From positions 1 through 6,669 of the forward strand of contig DAHVRS010000391.1 of NCBI GenBank assembly GCA_027322375.1: a stretch of DNA of 6,669 bases. The letters are read 5' to 3'. This stretch comes from Brachybacterium sp. GTDB taxonomy: Bacteria; Actinomycetota; Actinomycetes; Actinomycetales; Dermabacteraceae. Shown piece by piece: positions 5,746 through 6,669 of the stretch. The notes under the pieces are model-generated. The model did no database searches. It was given only the letters and a program-made list of their open reading frames with translations, and had not been told where the DNA came from. Each line of letters starts with the position of its first letter. The first letter of the stretch is position 1. The position numbers and the translations under genes are program-made.

Positions 5746-6537
5746 GTGCCCGCACCCGTCATGCACAGCGAGGTGGTGCGCGTGCTGGGCGAGGAGATCG
5801 TCGGCGGCGTCCTCCCGCCCGGGCACGTCGTGAATCTCGCCGGTCTGGAGCAGCGCTTCTCCCGCTCCCGCACCGTGGTGCGCGAGGCGGTGCGCGTGCT
5901 CGAATCGCTGGGCCTCGTCGTCTCCCAGCGCCGCGTGGGCGTCACCGTCCAGCCCGCCTCTGCCTGGTCGGTGCTGTCCCCGCAGGTCATCGCCTGGCGG
6001 CTCGCGACCGACGCCCGGGACCAGCAGCTGCGCAGCCTCACCCAGCTGCGCCAGGCCCTCGAGCCCGCCGCCGCCCGCGCCGCCGCCGCGCTGCGCCCGT
6101 CGCACGGTGGGACGGCTGCGGCCGACGGGGATACTGGGGCCGACGGGGTGGCCGCGACCGGCGGAGCCTCTGTGGCCAGCGCGGACGTCGCGGGCGCGGT
6201 GAGCGGTCTGCGCGAGGCGGCCGACCGGCTCCGCGACCTGGGCCAGCGAGGAGAAGGCGACGGCGAGGCGTACATCGAGGCCGACGTCGCCTTCCACGCC
6301 CACCTCCTGCGCGCGAGCGGCAACGAGATGTTCGCGGCGCTCGAGTCGACGATCGCCGAGGTGCTGCGTGGCCGGGCCCGCCTGGGGCGGAACCCCGCCT
6401 ACCCCACCCAGCGAGCCCTCGACCTGCACCTCGAGCTCGCCCGCGCGGTCGAGGAAGGCCGGCCCGAAGAGGCCGAGAACGCCGCCCGCGGCATCGCCGG
6501 CGACGTCCTCCGCGAGATCACCGACCCCACCGCCTGA
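5746..6537 (+). CDS. GntR-family transcription regulator, FadR/FCD subgroup
   Basis: This 263-residue DNA-binding regulator starts at a GTG preceded by AGGAGGGGAGG. The ATG at 5761 is too far from that site. The winged helix-turn-helix fills residues 6-70, with RFSRSRTVVREAVRVLESLGLV as the recognition part and wing RRVGVTVQP. The usual linker (SVLSPQVIAWRL) leads into a C-terminal helical FCD ligand-binding domain. Of the FCD metal ligands, Asp180, His184 and His228 are visible, but the last histidine expected near residue 250 is Ile. A Gly/Ala/Asp-rich stretch (about 118-150) enlarges the loop between the first two FCD helices by roughly 25 residues. Regulators of this group usually repress sugar-acid genes and release DNA on binding a pathway acid. 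By position it probably controls the divergent SDR gene, and perhaps the rhmD operon. It could instead serve genes beyond the window. Confidence 0.9.
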   Translation: MPAPVMHSEVVRVLGEEIVGGVLPPGHVVNLAGLEQRFSRSRTVVREAVRVLESLGLVVSQRRVGVTVQPASAWSVLSPQVIAWRLATDARDQQLRSLTQLRQALEPAAARAAAALRPSHGGTAAADGDTGADGVAATGGASVASADVAGAVSGLREAADRLRDLGQRGEGDGEAYIEADVAFHAHLLRASGNEMFAALESTIAEVLRGRARLGRNPAYPTQRALDLHLELARAVEEGRPEEAENAARGIAGDVLREITDPTA

Positions 6538-6575
6538 CTCTGCCCCACCGCCACCCTGACTCGTCCCCCCACACA

Positions 6576-6648
6576 CGAACTTTCAAGCTCCTGGCCGGAC
6601 ATCAAGGCCACATAGCCGTTCATGTCTGGCAGGCGGCTTGAAAGTTCG
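6576..6648. terminator. Long near-perfect hairpin with following T-run
   Basis: A perfect 13-bp outer stem (6576-6588 with 6636-6648, CGAACTTTCAAGC and its complement) continues inward. CCTG/CAGG comes next, then eight further pairs (one G-T) ending in ACAT/ATGT, to a 19-base loop, about 25 pairs in all. TTTT at 6650-6653 follows directly, and the regulator stop lies 38 bases before it. A rho-independent terminator for the regulator is the simplest reading. The stem is unusually long and its arms are AT-richer than the surroundings, so a small palindromic repeat element is an alternative. Confidence 0.65.
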
Positions 6649-6669
6649 GTTTTCAGGGAATGGGGAGTG

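Noticed and set aside
5632..6576. Minus-strand extension of the SDR frame antisense to the GntR gene
   Set aside because: The translated extension is low-complexity and antisense to a complete regulator. The SDR begins normally at 5631 behind AAGGA.

Overview
The window is GC-rich (about 70%) with strong G/C preference at third codon positions, two GTG starts, purine-rich ribosome binding sites and tightly packed genes. This points to a high-GC actinobacterium. A Brachybacterium/Dermabacteraceae-type organism is a guess from overall flavour only. I see no tRNA, rRNA, CRISPR array, transposase or phage gene.

Layout. Positions 1-146 are a leader with two perfect 13-bp palindromes. Three plus-strand genes follow: an MDR-family (zinc-type) dehydrogenase (147-1193), overlapping by 4 bp an L-rhamnonate dehydratase of the enolase superfamily (rhmD, 1190-2374), and then a fumarylacetoacetate-hydrolase-family enzyme (2518-3369) closed by a strong hairpin. 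A gap of about 440 bp follows. It holds a minus-strand ORF (3459-3722) that looks like the 3' remnant of a regulator gene. Next is a plus-strand CtBP-like D-2-hydroxyacid dehydrogenase (3810-4778). It converges, across a perfect bidirectional terminator hairpin, on a minus-strand SDR dehydrogenase (4843-5631). The SDR gene is divergent from a plus-strand FadR-type GntR regulator (5746-6537). The window ends with a long palindromic hairpin followed by a T-run.

How the genes work together. The anchor is the dehydratase, which matches enterobacterial L-rhamnonate dehydratase along its whole length and keeps the catalytic residues. In E. coli this enzyme sits beside an aldolase. Here no aldolase is present and a FAH-family hydrolase takes its place, with two NAD-type dehydrogenases nearby. 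This fits the non-phosphorylative 'diketo-hydrolase' route: L-rhamnose -> lactone -> L-rhamnonate -> 2-keto-3-deoxy-L-rhamnonate -> 2,4-diketo-3-deoxy-L-rhamnonate -> pyruvate + L-lactate. The MDR and SDR enzymes are the candidates for the sugar 1-dehydrogenase and 4-dehydrogenase steps, but sequence alone does not say which does which. A lactonase and a transporter are not in the window and may lie outside it. The GntR regulator is the natural candidate for controlling the cluster.

I found no unprecedented system. The points most worth a second look are the paired 13-bp palindromes upstream of the operon, the MDR enzyme lacking structural-zinc cysteines, the decayed convergent regulator fragment, the altered FCD domain of the GntR protein, and the long terminal hairpin.
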